The notes: a model not told the origin generated them from the letters alone. Positions 11,476 through 23,194 are shown, counted from the stretch's first letter. The stretch is 64,000 nucleotides of DNA from Hymenopus coronatus (GCA_030762935.1 CM060890.1:64110765-64174764), one strand, 5' to 3'. Translations and numbers: made by a program.

Positions 11476-12177
11476 CCTCATAATCTCCCTGTAGTACGGA
11501 GTTTAATTTTTTTATTTAACTGCATAGTGCTATGTTGTGCCTCTGAACATTAGTTATTGAACAATTAATAATATTGGTTTATACATAAACGAAATAACCG
11601 AACCTTGCACGGTGATTTCTCGGCTTAAAGGGAATAAAACTTCAAATTTTGTTTATCTATGCTTATAAAAGTTGATTTACGTTAGTTCTTTAGATTTCCA
11701 CATCATTGCACCATTTTGGTCAAGTTTGGAAGTAATAACTTATGGATAAGTGGAGCTGAGATCACAAACCCTCAGCTGAGGCGTAGAAAATTTTTCGGAT
11801 AGTTAATTTGGAGACCTTTTAAGTACGAATGAAGCTGCTTAATCAATATTTTTCCTAGATATAAATCAAAGGTTGGCTTCTTTACTCCTTTTAGAAGCGG
11901 TAACAAAGTCCTAATCTAATGCAAGAGAAGACCAAAAACTGTTTGGAGAGAGGCAATCTGAAGATTTTCTCCACAAATAGCGTGTTTGCTAAATATATTT
12001 GCTGCCTAAAAGCATTTTCTCTTAATCATTTAACGATAGAAGGAGCGCAGAAAAGTGATGAGAGGAATTTTTGATATTTTTCAGCATAAACAGGCCTGTT
12101 TTCTGAATTCTTGTGCTAAATAATTCAGTGCTGTATGAACCGTCCAATCATGGACAACGCCGCGTATTTCATAAATT
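11476..12177. other. Unassigned AT-rich stretch
   Basis: No repeat family, promoter element or coding motif recognised. Confidence 0.55.
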
Positions 12178-12455
12178 AATTTTCCATTAAAGGGTAGTTC
12201 GGAATGAGGGAGTTTTCTAGAAAATATTCGTTCGGAACCTTAGAATGCCTAAGTTTGTCATTAATATAATTTTCGTTTTCGAGTTTTTTTTTTTCACAGA
12301 CACCCACACACACACACAGGCGAGAACATACACACTTAACTTAAAAAAAGCGGAGTTTTTACTTCAAGGGACCTCAAAACAATTTCCGTGAAATCTCAAT
12401 ATCGAATTTTTAATGGAATTCGGTATTTCTCATACCTGCGAGTAGAGAAAATAAA
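12178..12455 (+). repeat. Family H copy 6, hairpin-proximal fragment
   Basis: Contains ccattaaagggtagttcgg, the segment before the microsatellite, a CA tract at 12300-12319, ttccgtgaaatctcaatatc and the end gcgagtagagaaaataaaat. Left two thirds of the unit missing. The hairpin is degenerate. Confidence 0.8.
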
Positions 12456-13304
12456 ATGCCATAATTGTTGCTCTTATCTGAACGTTGCAATTTAATTACT
12501 TTGGGCTTGAATTTCTTTGTAGACTTTTAGCATTACAGAAAACACTTATAGAATTAAAATTCTCAGCACACGGCAAAATGAAAATACTGAGAAAATATTA
12601 TTTAAAAGCAGTGAGCACAGTGGTTTCTCGTAAATGTAGCTGACAGCCATTCTGTTACATTTGCGTTGACTTGTCGCCACTTTAGAGGAAATAGTTTAGC
12701 AAAGACATAATAACCATGTTTTATCATGATGAATCAACTCACGTTTACTATTAGGAAAGCACAAGGAAAGCTAAATAAAAGAAAGTCAAAATAATATTAT
12801 GCGTGTGCGTTCCAGATTTATGAATAATTAAGAAAGATGCAGATGGTCTTATAAGTTTTTAGGAGGCATCCAATGAAACTAAATAATTAATCTGTGAGAT
12901 GATGTGGAATCTTGAGTTTTAAACTTCGCAGCTGTTTTCGCTAAGGTGTCCAGTTTGCTCAAAGGGTAGATGTTTATAACAATATTGACATGTACATATT
13001 AAGATAACATAGATTAAAATATATAATTAATAACAATTAACTTCTAGTTCAATGGGTTTAATAGCCAATCTCACATAAGTGTTGAAAGTTTCACACTTTT
13101 AGCATTTACAATTTCTGGAATAAGGATATATACCTTACAAATGCAGATTTCAAACGATTTCAATTGTAATGTAGATTAAGAAGCAACACTTTCTTTCACA
13201 AATACCGAATTGAAATATTCTACCAAAAACTATACACATTTAAAACTAGGGAGAATTATTTTTCCCGCCAACATCAAATTAGATGAGTTTTCACATACTA
13301 GTGG
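12456..13304. other. Unassigned AT-rich stretch
   Basis: No gene, family H block or SINE head recognised. Confidence 0.55.
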
Positions 13305-13592
13305 GGGGGAGATGAAATGGCGTTTTATTTATGGACGCTCTTTAACTGCTGTGTTTCTCAGCGTCCCATTCTATACTGGGCGTGAAAGACCGCTTAATTT
13401 TGCTCAGAGGCCTCTCTATCAGGCTTGAGGTTCTTTTACGTGCCGTAAATCTACGACACGAGACCAACGGCTTTACTTCCGTTCCATGCTAAGGATTTTT
13501 ACGCCCAAAAAAATCCATCATCCTCCGCCGGGTTTGAACCCGCGACCTTGGGTATATGAAGTCAGCGTGGTAACCATTACACCACAGAAGAC
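13305..13592 (-). mobile_element. tRNA-derived SINE (type D), copy 1
   Basis: The minus-strand head begins near 13590 (gtgtaatggttaccacgctg as A box; cgcgggttcaaacccgg, seen as the complement at 13529-13545, as B box). The body includes the complement of ctctatcaggcttgaggttc and ends in the complement of ggcgttttatttatggacgc. Three other copies share the whole layout. The B box is near consensus, so this is the best preserved D copy. Confidence 0.88.
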
Positions 13593-14288
13593 AACGGGTG
13601 AAGTGGGGGGGGGGGAGATTGTTGCTCTTTATGTCCTTTACTTTTTTTTTTTTTCTTTTAACTGTGGTCTTCTAGATTTTTATATTGGATTTTATGATGA
13701 ACAAAGTATGTTCTTAACATGAATAAAATATATTATGAAAATGTATATTACAATTTGTATGGTAAATTTTAGATTACTCAATATGTTCTAGATCATTAAG
13801 TACCCTGAATGTAATGCTTCAGTTTGATATATAAATGGACTTGATATCCTTAAGCTGTCTGAAGACTGGTTCAAGGTAAACACTAATAATATTTTTCGCG
13901 TAAACAACACACAAGGTCTTAATAGTCCTCGCATTAATCACAATGTTGTTGTAAAAACATGCTAATTGAAGCTGAACCGAAATCCCGCGCGCAACTTAGC
14001 GAAATCTACGTACAAATAGAAACGCTAAAACCCAATGCCATCGAACTTATAATCAGAATATTTAAATGACCTCAATGTTGTTTTAAACAGGAAAGCATAA
14101 GCCATAAATACAAAGGGGGAAACATGGAATATATTTCATAATATTTTGTGTTTTAATATTAAAATAACCAAAATATAAGAAGATAAAAGTCTTGTGAATG
14201 TAGAATAAAACCGGAGCAATAAGCTAGGGTAAATAAACAGAAAGCTAGTGTAATAAACGAACACCTGTAATCGAGAGGGAGAGAGAGA

Positions 14289-14327
<39 letters not shown>

Positions 14328-14364
14328 ATTTTAAGCATAACCGCAAAAACAGACAGACGGTCCT
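13593..14364. other. Spacer with G run and (GA)n tract
   Basis: Contains a run of G at 13606-13616, T-rich 13640-13660 and a (GA)n array at 14273-14325 just ahead of family H copy 7. No gene seen. Confidence 0.65.
14273..14325. repeat. (GA)n microsatellite
   Basis: Long GA repeat with two GG interruptions. Confidence 0.96.
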
Positions 14365-15335
14365 ATTTTAATGTTCTCTACTAGGAAAGTATTGAATTTC
14401 ACACAAAAATTCTATAAAAAGATTCCACCGAAAATCCAATTTTTGAGATTCTCTTAGTGAAAACAAAAATCTTTTTTTTTTTTTTTTTTTAATAAGCTCC
14501 ATATGCATGAATGTGTGTGTGTGTGTGTGTGTGTTTGTGGGGGAGGTTGTGAACATCATAATTCTGATTAAAATATAACATAAAACATACATTACTTACA
14601 CAAATAAATCTTACATATACCATGTATTTAAGACACTTACATCACTTATATAATACCTTGAAAGTTCTGCAAGTAGGTATTCTCTAAAGTCCTCTTCATT
14701 CCGAATGAATTTTGGTAAATGAAGTGGTAAACGGTAAGAGATATCCAAAAATTTACTACATATAAAAATAGATTTCGTTACAACACAAATTATGTTTTTA
14801 ATTGCGCATATACTAACACTTTTCTCAAATATAGTCTTTATTTCTTCAGGTCAAGTAAAGAGAAGGATATTTAAAAGCCTTCTCACGGCACCATCTCTTG
14901 AAGGTTTGACTGCCGCATAAGCAGTGCTTTCCCCTATTAAATTGTATCTACAAGGAATATGTAATAAAAACATTTATGCAAATGTGTATTTTTCTCGTAG
15001 TGTTTAACTCCCACTTTTACTGTTTGTGGCACTGCAGACGATGGCATTGGTGATAAATGAACTGAAGATGGAGCACCAGTGGAATGTGATGGCGCGGAAA
15101 ACCGGAAAACCCCGAGAAAACCCGCCCCTGCACCGCTTTGTCCACATGCGGTCGCTTGGGACCGAACCAGGACCGTCTAGGTGAGAGGCGAATGGTGTAA
15201 CCACCGGCCACGACGCGGCCAGTAAATGTATACGTAGAATATACATCTAATATGATGTAAATAGAAAAATTAGAAGTTTTAATAAAAGATGCTGAAGAAT
15301 GGGTAAAGAAGGCTATGTGAATGTCACACATAAAA
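14365..15335 (-). repeat. Family H copy 7, split by a SINE E insertion
   Basis: The head lacks the hairpin (tgttctctactaggaaagta). The GT tract lies at 14513-14534, and the body follows normal order to ttatgcaaatgtgtattttt at about 14990. A minus-strand SINE E occupies 15001-15228, and the H tail resumes (gatgtaaatagaaaaattag ... gaaggctatgtgaatg) to about 15335. First unit of a head-to-tail array of three. Confidence 0.88.
15001..15228 (-). mobile_element. tRNA-derived SINE (type E), copy 1, inserted in family H
   Basis: The minus-strand head lies near 15228 (cgcgtcgtggccggtggtta, then gaggtgagaggcg region). The body shows the complement of gggttttctcggggttttcc, and the end near 15004 is the complement of agtgggagttaaacac. 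It interrupts H copy 7, so it is younger than that copy. The B-box region (ggttcggtcccaagcgacc) is still recognisable. Confidence 0.88.
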
Positions 15336-15344
15336 TTATTAATA

Positions 15345-16136
15345 TATGTTTTTCTTTATCCAGCTGTATGTATCTATACAGTGTCATAGCAGCTAGAGAA
15401 GAAGGTATTGCATTCCACCCAAAAATTAGATGTCGAGATTTCACGGAAAATGTTTTGAGGACCCATGAGTCCGAAATAAATCATTTTTAACAAAAGCTTC
15501 ATGTGTATGTGTGTGCGTGTGTGGTCGGCATAGCTCACAAACAAAAATACCATTAAAATACCGAACTTGGTATTTATATAGATATGTATCTTCCAAGGAT
15601 GCGACACGAAGATTTTCAAGAAAATCCCCTCGCTACGAATTGCTCTTTGCAAGGAAAGTTTTTTAAACATTTTGTTTTTCTTAAAATGGCTGTAACAATT
15701 TTGATTAAAATAAATTACATTAAAGACATTAATATTACGAATTAAATGCGTATTTTGAATTTTTTGGGTTTGAACTTCTGGATGAGTTTTGCAGAATTTT
15801 GCATAACGGTTACACCGTAAGTGATAGACAAAATATATAGACCTCGATAAACACATTTATGTCAGATGTAGAGTTGATGGTTTTCGAGATCTAAACTACC
15901 TCTTTTCTGATACGGTAACATGCAAAGCGAACCGAACCTCAAATGTTTCACATAGCGACCAGCTGTTAAAAGTTTTGACTGTAGCCTAATTTTTCTCCTA
16001 CTTACAAGGAAGCGAGTAGTAATACCTAAGACCAATCCTGCTAATGTTTCTCTTGATTAGTATGATGCAGATAAAAGAATATTTTGTAAGAATCTTGTAA
16101 GAATAGTTTATATATCGAACAGCTATATGAATGGAA
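15345..16136 (-). repeat. Family H copy 8, second unit of tandem array
   Basis: The head hairpin is degraded (gtatgtatctatacagtgtc ... agctagagaagaagg). A TG tract lies at 15503-15522 and the inverted repeat aaaataccgaacttggtatt at 15553-15572. The tail runs to atatgaatggaa at 16136, where a SINE D is inserted. The last bases of this unit (gacatcgg) continue at 16381. Confidence 0.92.
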
Positions 16137-16371
16137 TTCCGTCACACTGCGTGGTGTAATGGATACCATGCTACTTTCACACACCCTAGGTCGCGAGTAC
16201 AAACGTAAAAGGCGTAAAAATCCTTAGCATATCTTCCCTCGGAGTAGATTTACTTCAAGCCTGATAGAGAGGCCTCTGAGCGAAATTAAGCGGTCTTTCA
16301 CGTCCAATATAGATGGAACGTTGAGAACCACAGCAGTTTACGAGCATCCACAAATAAAACTTCATTTCATT
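16137..16371 (+). mobile_element. tRNA-derived SINE (type D), copy 2, with target-site duplication
   Basis: The head gcgtggtgtaatggatacca is followed by a damaged B box (cgcgagtacaaacg), then the body with ttcaagcctgatagagaggc, ending in ataaaacttcatttcat. It is flanked by tgaatggaa on both sides (16128-16136 and 16372-16380). It lies exactly in the tail of H copy 8, so the insertion postdates the H array. Confidence 0.9.
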
Positions 16372-16380
16372 TGAATGGAA

Positions 16381-17251
16381 GACATCGGAGTTTTACTTTC
16401 TCTAGACGTACTATGTATATAGTGTATAGAGAAGGCGTTGCAATGCATCCAAAAATTCGATACCGAGATTTCATCAGAAATACATGTTTCTGGACCCCCT
16501 GAATAAAAAAAAATTAGAAAAATGTCCGCGCGCGCGTGTGTCTGTGGGCAGCATAGCTCAAAAACTAAAAGTCTGTTAGAAATCAAACTTGGTATTTAAG
16601 TTCAGTCGACTTCAAGGATGCGACACGAAGAGTTTCAGGAACCCCCCCCCCCAACTACCCTTTACATGGACACATTTTAGAAAATTTTGATTTTCTTAAA
16701 AATGGCTCTAAATATTTAGTTAAAATGTCGCATATTAAATACGTTTACATGAAAAATAAAATGTATATCCTTAATTTTCTAGGAACACTCTCTGAAGACA
16801 TGTTTATTCTGGATACATTTTATGGAATTTTGCACAATTGGTAAACGTAAGAGATAGACAAAAACTTACTTCGCAAAAAAATGTACACCTCGTTAAAACA
16901 CACAATTTATGTTATATGCATTTTTTTCGTGAGTGGGCCGTTTTTTTCAGATATTCTTTGTTATTGGTTTCATCTGTAAAATATTAACACTTTTCTCATA
17001 CGGGAGTTTGTCAGCTCTGTCCACACAAACAAAGGAACTTTAATCAAATAGCAACTAGCTTTTAAAAGACTTGCCTATCGCTTTAGCCACTCCTTATTTC
17101 CCGTCTACTTACAAGGAAGCAAGTAATAAGACCCTTTCTGCTAATTTTTTCCTCGATTAGCATTAAGTAAATAAAGGAATAAGCATTGTAACAATAATGT
17201 ATTGCAGAGATGTAGAGAAAGTCATGTGAATGGAACGCATCAGATTTTTTT
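16381..17251 (-). repeat. Family H copy 9, third unit of tandem array
   Basis: After gacatcggagtttt (the tail and spacer of copy 8) the head hairpin starts with actttctctagacgtacta and closes with tagtgtatagagaaggcg. A cgcgcgcgtgtgtctgtg tract at 16527-16544 replaces the pure TG run. A C run at 16641-16651 interrupts the ccccaactacc block. The tail is complete to gtcatgtgaatggaacgcat. Confidence 0.95.
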
Positions 17252-18394
17252 ATCCGCGACTGATGTATAACCCTCCTCGCAACCGGGAGTTCGATATGTT
17301 TGGAACTCCCTGTAGTCCGTCCATCCCTTAGTGTAGTCTCATCCCAAGTACTGATCTTGTCAGCATCATTATTCTGGAATGCCCGCCTGTTAACCCCGCA
17401 CAGCAACCTACAGCTCCTCCTCGTCACGGCGCGGCAGAAGGGCAATCCGACTGGCCACGTTAGACAACCCAGTCATGTATGGTACAACATTTTCACGGTA
17501 CCTCTTCCATAAACAGACATCGTTTATAGAGAGACCGCAGAACAAGCAGTGTCAAAAATAAAAATCAACACGAGGACAATGCAGCCAGCATTCTTTGATC
17601 CGTTATGTTACGAAATGTACACTGCTGTTTAGTTTCACTGAAGGTAAGTGCATGGGTGGTGCAATCCCTCACTTCTTTTCTTCAAAATGCTTTTTTTTCA
17701 TTTACTCAAGTGCATAACAAACAAATAAGTAAACATGTTTTTGAACTGAGTACGTAGTAAAGAATGCTAACATTCGAGCATTATTGGATATGATGTACTG
17801 TAACTGTTTAAATGTCTTACCTTGTACCTTCATCCTTTGGTAAGCAAAGGAAATATTCAACTCAACACTCCTAACGAGGTTTCTGTAAATGCATGTTTAG
17901 TGGTACTTCTAAAAATAAAAAGAGTTGATAGAAAGATCTGCGCGAAGTGTGTATATAAACAAAAGATGAATAATTACTCAGCTTAGAATTTAAAGCCAAG
18001 ATATTGCAGGAATGGACCACAAAGACATTAATGATATTTATCCTCCAGAACGTACTCTTCACATTATACCTAGTAGCAGTAAAGTCAGTGATGATAACAT
18101 CTAATAACCATAATTTAGTTTCTTAAAACCGCTCTAATTACTTTTATTAAAATACTATGACTACTAAATGTGTAATGAAATCACTTCTTCAAATGACAAA
18201 TTAACATAAAACTGACAGAAAAACTAGATTTCCCTTTTAACGTTCTTCAACCTGGTAGGTCATATCGGAGGATAAGTGAACAAAATAGATAAAATTATGC
18301 TCAAATGAGCCCAGGGTCTATGGATCTTAAAATTACCACACGTTCGCCTTCTCAGGAGAAAATCTTTATTCGGTTAACTTACCATACCTGAGAT
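17252..18394. other. Unassigned stretch with GC-richer 250 bp
   Basis: 17265-17510 is clearly more GC-rich than the surroundings and contains open frames on both strands without recognised motifs. 18110-18250 has weak resemblance to family H words (gtttcttaaaaccgctctaa) that is too thin to annotate. Otherwise AT-rich. Confidence 0.5.
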
Positions 18395-18472
18395 TTGAAC
18401 TCCGGACCTCGTCACAGTGGGGTAGATGCCCTACCCCACTAACGCTACACCATAGAGGCGCGCTTGTTGAAA
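18395..18472 (-). mobile_element. tRNA-like SINE head (type G)
   Basis: The minus strand reads ctatggtgtagcgttagtgg (A box) and gtccggagttcaaatctca (B box) separated by a typical distance, followed by a body toward 18300. Single copy here, so the family limits are unknown. The anticodon stem region has a gtaggg/ccctac duplication, visible as tgccctaccccac. Confidence 0.65.
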
Positions 18473-18840
18473 TAGTTGCATGGAGATATAAAATAGTTCT
18501 TAGAGAAAATCAATGGACTGTAACAGAGGAGAGTTTTCCTTACCTTTCGCAATAGCCTTGATATGGTTTCTAACTTTATTCCTTTAAAAAAATGAAGTAT
18601 TTTATAGCTACTAATTATCTAGCATATAAGTAATACTTAGTACTTAAATTTAATCATTTGTCGCCAAATATGTACCGTAAATAACGAGCATGAATAGAAG
18701 AAAACAATTTAGAATGTAAGGCAATTATGAACATATATGTAGAAAAAATTGGATGTCTAAATCATTCAGATCTTTCAATACTTATTATTATTTTTATCGA
18801 AAATATTAAAAACAAAATCATGTAAGTATGCGAAATTAAA
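18473..18840. other. Unassigned AT-rich stretch
   Basis: No feature recognised. Confidence 0.5.
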
Positions 18841-19090
18841 TTGAGTTTTATGTATGGACACTTTTTAACTGCTGCAGTTCTTAGGATCCATCCTATCCAT
18901 CCTTAATTTGCTTAGAGACCTCATTATCAGGCTTCAGGATCTTTTACATACCATAAATCTATGACATGGGACCAACGGCCTTACTTCCCTTCCTAAGGAA
19001 GCCATGCTAAAGGATTTACGACCTCTGGCGGGTTTGAACCCATGACCTTGGGAACCAGAAGCTAGCATGTTAAGCCTAGGCCATGGAGGA
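18841..19090 (-). mobile_element. tRNA-derived SINE (type D), copy 3
   Basis: The same plan as copy 1: minus-strand head near 19090 (ccatggcctaggcttaacat) and B box as the complement of gcgggtttgaaccca at 19028-19042. The body includes the complement of attatcaggcttcaggatct, ending near gttttatgtatggacac. A CCTA-for-TGTA change in the A box suggests it is inactive. Confidence 0.87.
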
Positions 19091-19545
19091 TGACTGTAAG
19101 TTTGCGTATTTATTATTAGTGACACAAACACGTTTCCTGAAAATGTATTTGAAAATACCTGTCGTTACTTATTTCTAATCTGTATTCAAAGTTGCGGCAA
19201 GGGAAACAAGGAAAGGAATCATGTTTATTTTTTTTAAATAACCCACCTAAATTACGCCATTTTGAAGTAGTTTTCTGGAAAATTAAAGTAAAATCACATA
19301 AAAAAGAGTGCTAATCTTAAACCCAAAGAATTAAAAAATATACAAGTACATATGAAACTACCTCCAAAAGTGAAGGGAAATAGATTCCAGTACTAACAAA
19401 ACAACAAAACCTAGGAAATTTGTCTTGTTTGTAAATTAACTTTTATTTTGTGAGCAAAAGAAGTTCTGCTTTATGCAGCATATCTACGGTTGCTTTTACT
19501 AGGCCATCTCTGGGAAAAGTACGGAATTAGTGCTAATGTACATTT
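19091..19545. other. Unassigned AT-rich stretch
   Basis: No feature recognised. Confidence 0.5.
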
Positions 19546-20466
19546 TTTGTTACTTTCTCTAGCCCCATATGTACAACCTACATAGGGATACAGAAGATAT
19601 TGTAATGCACCCAAAAATTCAATACCGAGATTTCATCGGAAATATATGCTTTGGGGTACCGAGTCCGAAAAAAACATTTTTTAAAAGGTCCTATATGTGT
19701 GTGTGTGTGTCTGTGTGTGTGTTGTATCTGTGGACAGCACAGCCCCAAAACAAAAATATCGTTAAATACCAAACTTGGTATTTAGGTTTAGTATCTTCCA
19801 AGGATGTGACACGAAGATTTTAAAAAAAATCCCCCTACCACAAACTAACTACCTTTACATGGAACAATTTTGAAAATTTTGATTTTCTTAAAAATGGCTA
19901 TAACGATTTTGATTGAAATCCCGTATATTAAAGCTGTTTATGTCCGAAATAAAATGTATATCTCGAATTTTTTTGGGAATAGCCTCTGAATACCTCTTTA
20001 TTCTGGATGAATTTTGCTGAATTTTGCTGAATTTTGCTTAATTGCTAAACCGTAAGAGATAGATAAAAACGCACTACACAATAAATGTACCTCATGACAA
20101 AACACACAGTTTTTGTCGTTTACGTTTTTGTTGTGGAGGTAACCGTTTTCGAGATATTCCTTGTTATTGGTTTCAATTGTGAAGTACTTCAACTTTTCTC
20201 ACACAGGAAATGTCTGTTTTTCTTTTGTTCTACTCCTGGCCAAGCAAAGAAGTGATTTGCAATGACAATCGCATAACGATAGCTTTTAAAACATTTGACA
20301 ATCACTTTAGCATAGTGCATTCCCTTATTCTTTTCTACTTATAAGGAACTAAGTAATAACGTTCTGCTAACATTTATCTTGATTAGCATTGTGTACAAAG
20401 AAGAAGAATCTTTTGTAGTTTTGTAGAGAGCTAAGAAAGCCATGTGAGTGTAACACATCAGATTTT
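19546..20466 (-). repeat. Family H copy 10, near full length
   Basis: The head is actttctctagccccatatg with a partly paired hairpin. A TG tract lies at 19697-19721. The internal inverted repeat taaataccaa-ac-ttggtattta is perfect at about 19763-19784. The tail includes a local duplication of gaattttgct (20011-20038) and ends with gccatgtgagtgtaacacat. It continues directly into copy 11 in the same orientation. Confidence 0.95.
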
Positions 20467-20830
20467 ACTTTTACTTCCTCTGCCATCTACTTCCAATAGA
20501 TAAAAGATGATGCTAAGATTTCACTGGAAATAAGTGGTCTGAGGCTCCTTGCATAAAAAGGAGAGAGAAAAAATAAAATTCAGGGTGTATATTCGAATGT
20601 AAGTGTGAGTTGTACCTTGACTAGTTTAATCCTAAAACGAAATGTTCCATACATTCTCTATTTGGTAATTAGCGAAGATGTGACACGAAAGTTGATAAAA
20701 AGGCCCCCTACCATAAACCACACGTTTCTGTAGTTTTTATTTTCTCAAAAATTAGCTTGATTAAAATACCAGGCTTTCAGATATTTTTAAGTCTTTGCAT
20801 TTTCTGTCAATAGCATCCGTTATTCAATGT
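20467..20830 (-). repeat. Family H copy 11, tandem to copy 10, truncated
   Basis: Starts with acttttacttcctctgcc and a hairpin reduced to ccaatagat, continues with gatttcactggaaataagtg and gaagatgtgacacgaaagtt, and stops after tttctgtcaatagcatccg. An A-rich run of (gaac)n and (gaaa)n units (20831-20884) follows. Confidence 0.88.
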
Positions 20831-20886
20831 GTAAGAAAAAACAACGAACGAATGAACGAACGAAAGAAAAAAAAAAGAAAGAAACA

Positions 20887-21050
20887 GTGTCGCGCCCTTG
20901 GAAGATGCTGAATCTAAATATCAAGATTGATGTTTAACCGGCTTTTTATTTCTGTGTTATTCTGTTCATATACACATATTGCGGTAGAATTTTTGGATGA
21001 AACACAACACTTCCTCCACTCACTGTAGGTAGGTTAGTAGAGAAAATAAG
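20887..21050 (+). repeat. Family H copy 12, short fragment in opposite orientation
   Basis: gtgtcgcgcccttggaagat and aatctaaatatcaagattga correspond to the complement of the gatgcgacac region and the internal inverted repeat. It ends with agtagagaaaataagaag. The microsatellite block is absent. Confidence 0.75.
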
Positions 21051-21870
21051 AAGTATCAATAGTTTCTTTTCCTTGCATTCGATTATTATTAATCCTCGCT
21101 TTCCTTTCTTGCTCAGAACAATCAGCATGTCTTGAAGAGGGAACCTGTAACGACCTCCAGTCGGTTCAGCGAACTAAGCGGCGGAGCTAAAAGCTAGCGA
21201 TCAGGTGCATACAGTCAGCAATTCGCATGCCAAATATACTTCGACATGATGTAACAGGTGCAAAAAAATAAACCTAACACAATTCAAACACAATGAGAAG
21301 GAATATCAAGTCTTGCTAACAATGAAGATCATAAGTTAATCTTCAGAAGTTAACTAACGAGCATCTGGACCAGTCAATCTTTACCTCGCCACCCACCTCT
21401 CTGTACACCAGCACCCTCCCAATAATCGGATAACATCATCTCCCAGTAACGGCTGGCCGGTTAGACTTGATGAGAGCGAGGGAATGCGAGGGAAAAGAGT
21501 GAGTGAGACGAACTCACCTTGTTGCCACTTCGACAAAATATTGAACTTTTCTTTGAGTATCAGAACTGTGTTATATGTAGTATACAGCCGGTGACTCAAC
21601 CAACATCATCTACGATAACTACTTATTTCTAGCACCTTCTCTTACCATTCAGTCATATTCAAAGTATAACTATATTTTGAAATGGGGAAATTACGTATTT
21701 TGTTTAATTTTTGAGTTTATTACAGATCCGCTGAGTGAACATTTCCGCAGAAATTTCCGTTCTCTTGCTATTAAGTGTAACATTTCCAGGAAACTTGTCG
21801 ACATTTCTTGTCTAACACCACACCCCTAAATCCTCTCTTAGCTCAAGTAACTATCGGTGACAGGAAAAAG
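21051..21870. other. Unassigned stretch with GC-richer 400 bp
   Basis: 21130-21500 is less AT-rich than its flanks and holds a 72-codon minus-strand frame (21381-21599) with no recognised motif. Nothing else seen. Confidence 0.5.
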
Positions 21871-22760
21871 AATCTGCTGTGTTCCATTCACATGACTTTC
21901 TGCAGCTGTTCCAGAAACTAACTTTCCTTACAAATTATAATTATTTATCTACTATATAGTTATCTATATTTTACATACGTCATGCTAGTTGAGAAAACAT
22001 TAGCAGAAATGGTCTTACCACCTGCTTCCTTGTACATATAAGGGAAATAAGGGAATGCGCTAAGTTAAAGCATTAGTCATATCTTTTCAAAAGTATCACT
22101 ATGTAAAACAATTGAAATTCGGTACTCTTTAGGATTTCCGGAATTAAAACAAAAGTAGTGAAATGAAAGTTGACTTTTCCCTTAGGTAGTTAACAATTGA
22201 AACCAATAATACGGAATATCTCCGAAACGATTGCCTCTAACAAAAAACGTGTTGACATAAATTGTGTGTGGAAAGTTTTTGTCTATCTCTAACAGTTTAT
22301 GAGTTATACAAAAGTCATTCCGAAAGAAGAGGTTATTCCCAAAAAATTCGATATGTATACATATATTTATTTATTTCGCTTGTGATGAAAATGTCTTAAA
22401 CATGTAGAATTTCAATACAAATCGTTAGAGCCGTTTATGAGAAAATCAAAAATTCGAAAAATGTTCCACGTAAGGATAGTGGTGGGGGAGGATTTTGTTA
22501 AACATTTTGGGTTGTATCCTTGGAAGATAACGAACTTAAATTACCAAGTTTGTCATTTAGCCGAATATTAGTTTTTGAGCTATTCTGTCCACGCGCATAC
22601 ACACAAAACACACACAGGCATGCTTCTAAAAATGCTTCTTTTTATTCAGAAGGTCTCAAAACATGTGTTTATGGTGAAATCCTTGTATCGAAAGCTTGGG
22701 TGGAATATAATACCTTGTCTATCTATGTATACTGTACATACGTGCTAGGAAAAGTAATAA
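21871..22760 (+). repeat. Family H copy 13, near full length
   Basis: Begins aatctgctgtgttccattca followed by catgactttctgcag, runs through aataatacggaatatctccg and gagccgtttatgagaaaatc, and carries a short CA tract (22595-22617). The hairpin is degraded to ctatgtatactgtacatacg and the end is aggaaaagtaataa. Confidence 0.93.
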
Positions 22761-22797
22761 ACTTGGTTTAAATTTTCTTAAGAACGGTCTGAATATA

Positions 22798-23175
22798 CAC
22801 CACTAATAATCGATAGCAGGTAGAGAAAGTGATGTGAATATAACACATCAGCTTTTAAGAAAAAGATTAGTATGTATGTATGTATGTATGTAATGTATGT
22901 ATGACTGTGAACAAAGTATGTAACAAAAATAATAGACCCGTTAAATACAAAACTTGGTATTTAAGTTCAACACCTTTCAAGAATGGCACAAGAACACCTA
23001 ACAGAATCCCCCAAGCCCTAACTACCTACCACATGAAAAAACGCTCGCAATTTTTTTGTTTTTCAAAACTGGCTCTATTTTATATAATTACAATTCACAT
23101 ATGTTTAAGCATAACATGTATATCTTGATTGTCCAATCCGATAAGTCAGCATCTTCTTATGCATCATGCAGATTT
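22798..23175 (-). repeat. Family H copy 14: tail, (TATG)n, then body fragment
   Basis: 22798-22857 is an isolated tail (gcaggtagagaaagtgatgt ... aacacatcagc). It is followed by a (TATG)n array at 22868-22902 where the TG microsatellite belongs, then gactgtgaacaaagtatgta, aaatacaaaacttggtattt and ttcaaaactggctc. The hairpin part between tail and microsatellite is gone. Confidence 0.82.
22868..22902. repeat. (TATG)n microsatellite
   Basis: Tetranucleotide array of about eight units with one deletion, sitting in the microsatellite position of family H. Confidence 0.95.
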
Positions 23176-23194
23176 TCAATAAACAATCCCACTC

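Noticed and set aside
15374..15856. Minus-strand open frame of 160 codons
   Set aside because: It lies wholly inside family H copy 8. The same peptide words occur in other copies only because the DNA is repeated, and they are broken by stops there. No codon-like conservation.
18110..18260. Additional family H fragment
   Set aside because: Resembles one family block (ttcttaaaa..gctctaa) but the following sequence does not follow family order.
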